DNA of 64,000 nucleotides. Source: Heterodera schachtii (lineage: Eukaryota > Nematoda > Chromadorea > Rhabditida > Heteroderidae). The position numbers and the translations under genes were made by a program. The notes beneath the pieces were generated by a model that saw only the letters and a list, made by a program, of their open reading frames with translations, was not told the origin of the DNA and did no database searches. The DNA lies in contig SIJG01000058.1 of NCBI GenBank assembly GCA_023374025.1, forward strand, positions 862,903-926,902, in the 5' to 3' direction. Shown in pieces: positions 61,671 through 64,000 of this stretch (its first letter is position 1; each line of letters begins with the position of its first letter).

Positions 61671-64000
61671 TAAAAATAGTGATGAGATAAATAATTTTAA
61701 TAAAGCAAAATTTTATAAAAAAAAATAAATTAAATAAATTTTGGAGATGAATTATTTTTGATTTTTAAGCTAATCTCAAAATATTTTCGATTTTGATTTT
61801 GCAAATAAATAATTATTTTTAAAAATAATTCTAATTAAAAATTAATAACCTTCATAATCAACAACCACAAAATGATCATATTCAAATATTTTTATTTAAA
61901 ATTTACACAATTTTACTACAGTAGTCCCAAATTTTTTTTATTTTATATTAATAATTTATCTCTTTTAACATTAAATTAAACAAACTATACAAAAGGAGCT
62001 GATTCATTAAGTTCAATGTTGAAAATATAAATAATTCATTCCTCAGAGTTCAAGAAATACGGAGGAATATTTTATATTAATTTGAAAAAATTTCATTTAG
62101 AAAAAATAATTAATTATTTTCTTATTTCATCATGAAAATTATAAGTTTTTAGTTTAAATAAAAAACTAAATGAAACCTAAATCTGATGAAAAGAAGCTTA
62201 AAACGAACGCAAGGACGAGAGAAATAAGAAAAATATTTTTTTTTTGAAACAGTATTAAAAATACATATTGAATTTAATAAATAACAAATCATCATCAAAT
62301 TCTAATTATAATTTACCCAAATTTTTATGAAACGATGTACTATCAAGCATAAACTGCAAAGATTAATAGTTTATTAGAAATTATCTAAAAATATATATAA
62401 TATTGAAACAATGAATAAATATTTTACTGACCATATTAATTACCCAACGATTTACACCTAAATCAAAATCTATAACTACTTGAAAGTCCAACTGAAATTT
62501 AATAAAAAAAATAAGTTTTCTTTTTAAATTATCAAACATAATGAAAGATAGCTTTCGTTTAGTAAATATAAGTGAGTTTTTTACCAATGCCAAAAAAAAT
62601 AAATTTCATATTTTCAAACAAAAAATACTGCTTAAGTTAAAAATAAATCTGGTTTAAAGAAGAATATTTAGATTAGATTTTATTATTTATGATATAAAAA
62701 ATAATAAATTAATTGAAAATTTTGTAATTAAATGCAAAATCTAAAAAAATTGAAAAAGTAAATAATTATTTAACAAAATGATCTATACTCTTAATAAGAT
62801 AGATCGTTGGAAGAAATACGATTTAATAAAGAAAATAGAAATAGAAATTTGAGCTAAATGGAAAAGAAAAATATAAGAAAATAATAAAAACATTTGTTTA
62901 GTTTTAAGTTTTTAAATCAAAAGAAATGATAAAGAGTTTTGATTTGTATATAAAAAACAAGTATACTACAATTAATATATTTATTTAAACATAATATTAT
63001 ATGTAAAACATTCATCAAAAAAATACATACGGACTTGACCTTTGCACATGGAAATTAATACCGGATGCACATTACATTTCTAATGATGACTATAAAAATA
63101 ATTCAAACATAAAAAAAATTTTATACATAAGAAAATAAGATTGTTCAAGGATTTTAAAAATTTATAAAATAACTGATAAAATAATTTAAAGGAATTTAAA
63201 AACTAATTTCCCGAAAGCATAATGTGCGCCAAAACCGATCAACGTATCAATTATTAATGGAACAAGTCATCATGTCCACTTTTTATATGTCAAAATCTTC
63301 ACATTAAATGCATAAAAAAGAATAATTTAAATCAATGTTATACAAATGATAACCAAAACATATTAAACGGATACAAGTCTAGGACATCTCGTAATGAACA
63401 AGAAATAATAGTATTTGATTCCAAATTAGATAATAAAAAATAAAGAGATTAAATCAGTTAGAAATTAAAGCAAAAGATGAAAATGATAAAAGATACATAT
63501 AAACAAAATAATACGAGATAATATATTCTCTTTCTTCTTACCATAGTTATATATAAAAAGAAATCTCCACAGCAAAAGAGAATCTTTGTGATGCCGAGAA
63601 AATGAGACACATCAAACACTACGAAACTTATATATATATATATTAATTTACATATTATTTAAACAAAATAAATAGTCAAACTTTTTTTGCACCGCATGTG
63701 AGGAATATGACGTGAAATAATATTAATTAATATGTAAAATCTTTTTCATACATTTATATTTTTATGAAAAGCAAAAAATAAAATAAAATATGCCTTTAAA
63801 ATTATGGAAGCAATTTATATAGTAAGTTAATTTTCCCATAAAAGAAAATTTATGTCCATTAATAAAGAAAGTTAATTAACTTAAAATTAAAAAATTTAAG
63901 ATGAAAAAAATAAAAAAAATTTTTAATTTACGAAACCTATTTTTATGTTTTTTACGATATTCAGTTTATATGTTGATATATGTAGAAAAAAGTTACTTTA
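61671..64000. other. A-rich noncoding DNA
   Basis: Low-complexity sequence to the end of the window, with a (TA)n run near 63630. The frame 62381-62593 (-) shows no domain. Small islands lie near 63025-63070 and 63220-63280. No repeat or RNA gene was recognised. Confidence 0.5.

Larger units (their letters stand above)
23651..64000. other. A-rich strand-composition domain
   Basis: From about 23650 onward the + strand is mostly A-rich, the mirror image of the left part of the window. Clear T-rich exceptions are about 29690-30290 and 39230-40560. Short islands of ordinary composition continue. No credible protein gene was found. I judged the switch by eye, not by computation. Confidence 0.6.

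Noticed and set aside
63600..63660. Telomere or centromere satellite
   Set aside because: Only a short (TA)n run; no TTAGGC-type telomere array and no satellite array longer than the small tandem repeats listed.
1..64000. C. elegans-type 21U-RNA (piRNA) cluster
   Set aside because: The AT-rich background with short islands fits superficially, but the CTGTTTCA core was noticed only once (about 27808) and not upstream of the other islands.
1..64000. CRISPR arrays, bacterial operons, ribosome binding sites
   Set aside because: Composition, SL1 and transposon types indicate a eukaryote; no direct repeats with regular unique spacers were seen.

Overview
This window is extremely AT-rich, low-complexity eukaryotic DNA, and I can support no protein-coding gene in it. 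The clearest clue to the organism is an exact copy of the 22-base nematode SL1 spliced leader at 38350-38371 (+), inside the only GC-rich island of any size. That makes a nematode nuclear genome the best call. The long poly-C/poly-G tracts and the many small inverted-repeat elements fit this. I cannot name the species.

Layout. From 1 to about 23650 the + strand is mostly T-rich; from about 23650 to the end it is mostly A-rich, with T-rich blocks near 29690-30290 and 39230-40560. The left domain holds a 466-bp tandem duplication (691-1630), a diverged repeat pair (2085-2463 and 3625-4160), a complete hAT-type MITE with a perfect 8-bp target duplication (5958-6624), a fold-back element (6707-7513), and a 252-bp duplication carrying a tRNA-like gene and its truncated copy (11622-12027). 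A mosaic of less AT-rich repeat debris at 20390-23650 lies just before the skew switch.

The right domain holds a Tc1/mariner-like MITE (36261-36377), the GC island with SL1 (37765-38480), a second hAT-type MITE (42211-42745), dispersed and tandem copies of a repeat with a roughly 413-bp period (33740-34055, 44370-44570, 51285-51810, 57515-57640), a second fold-back relic next to a tRNA remnant (55185-55545), and more hAT-related debris (60884-61340). Scattered through both domains are short islands (about 40-100 bp) of ordinary base composition separated by hundreds of bases of A/T tracts.

How it fits together: this looks like a gene-poor, repeat-derived region, not an operon or pathway. The items most worth following up are the SL1 copy without a splice donor, a GC hairpin shared by five repeat copies with a compensatory base-pair change, the strand-composition switch, and the recurring islands.
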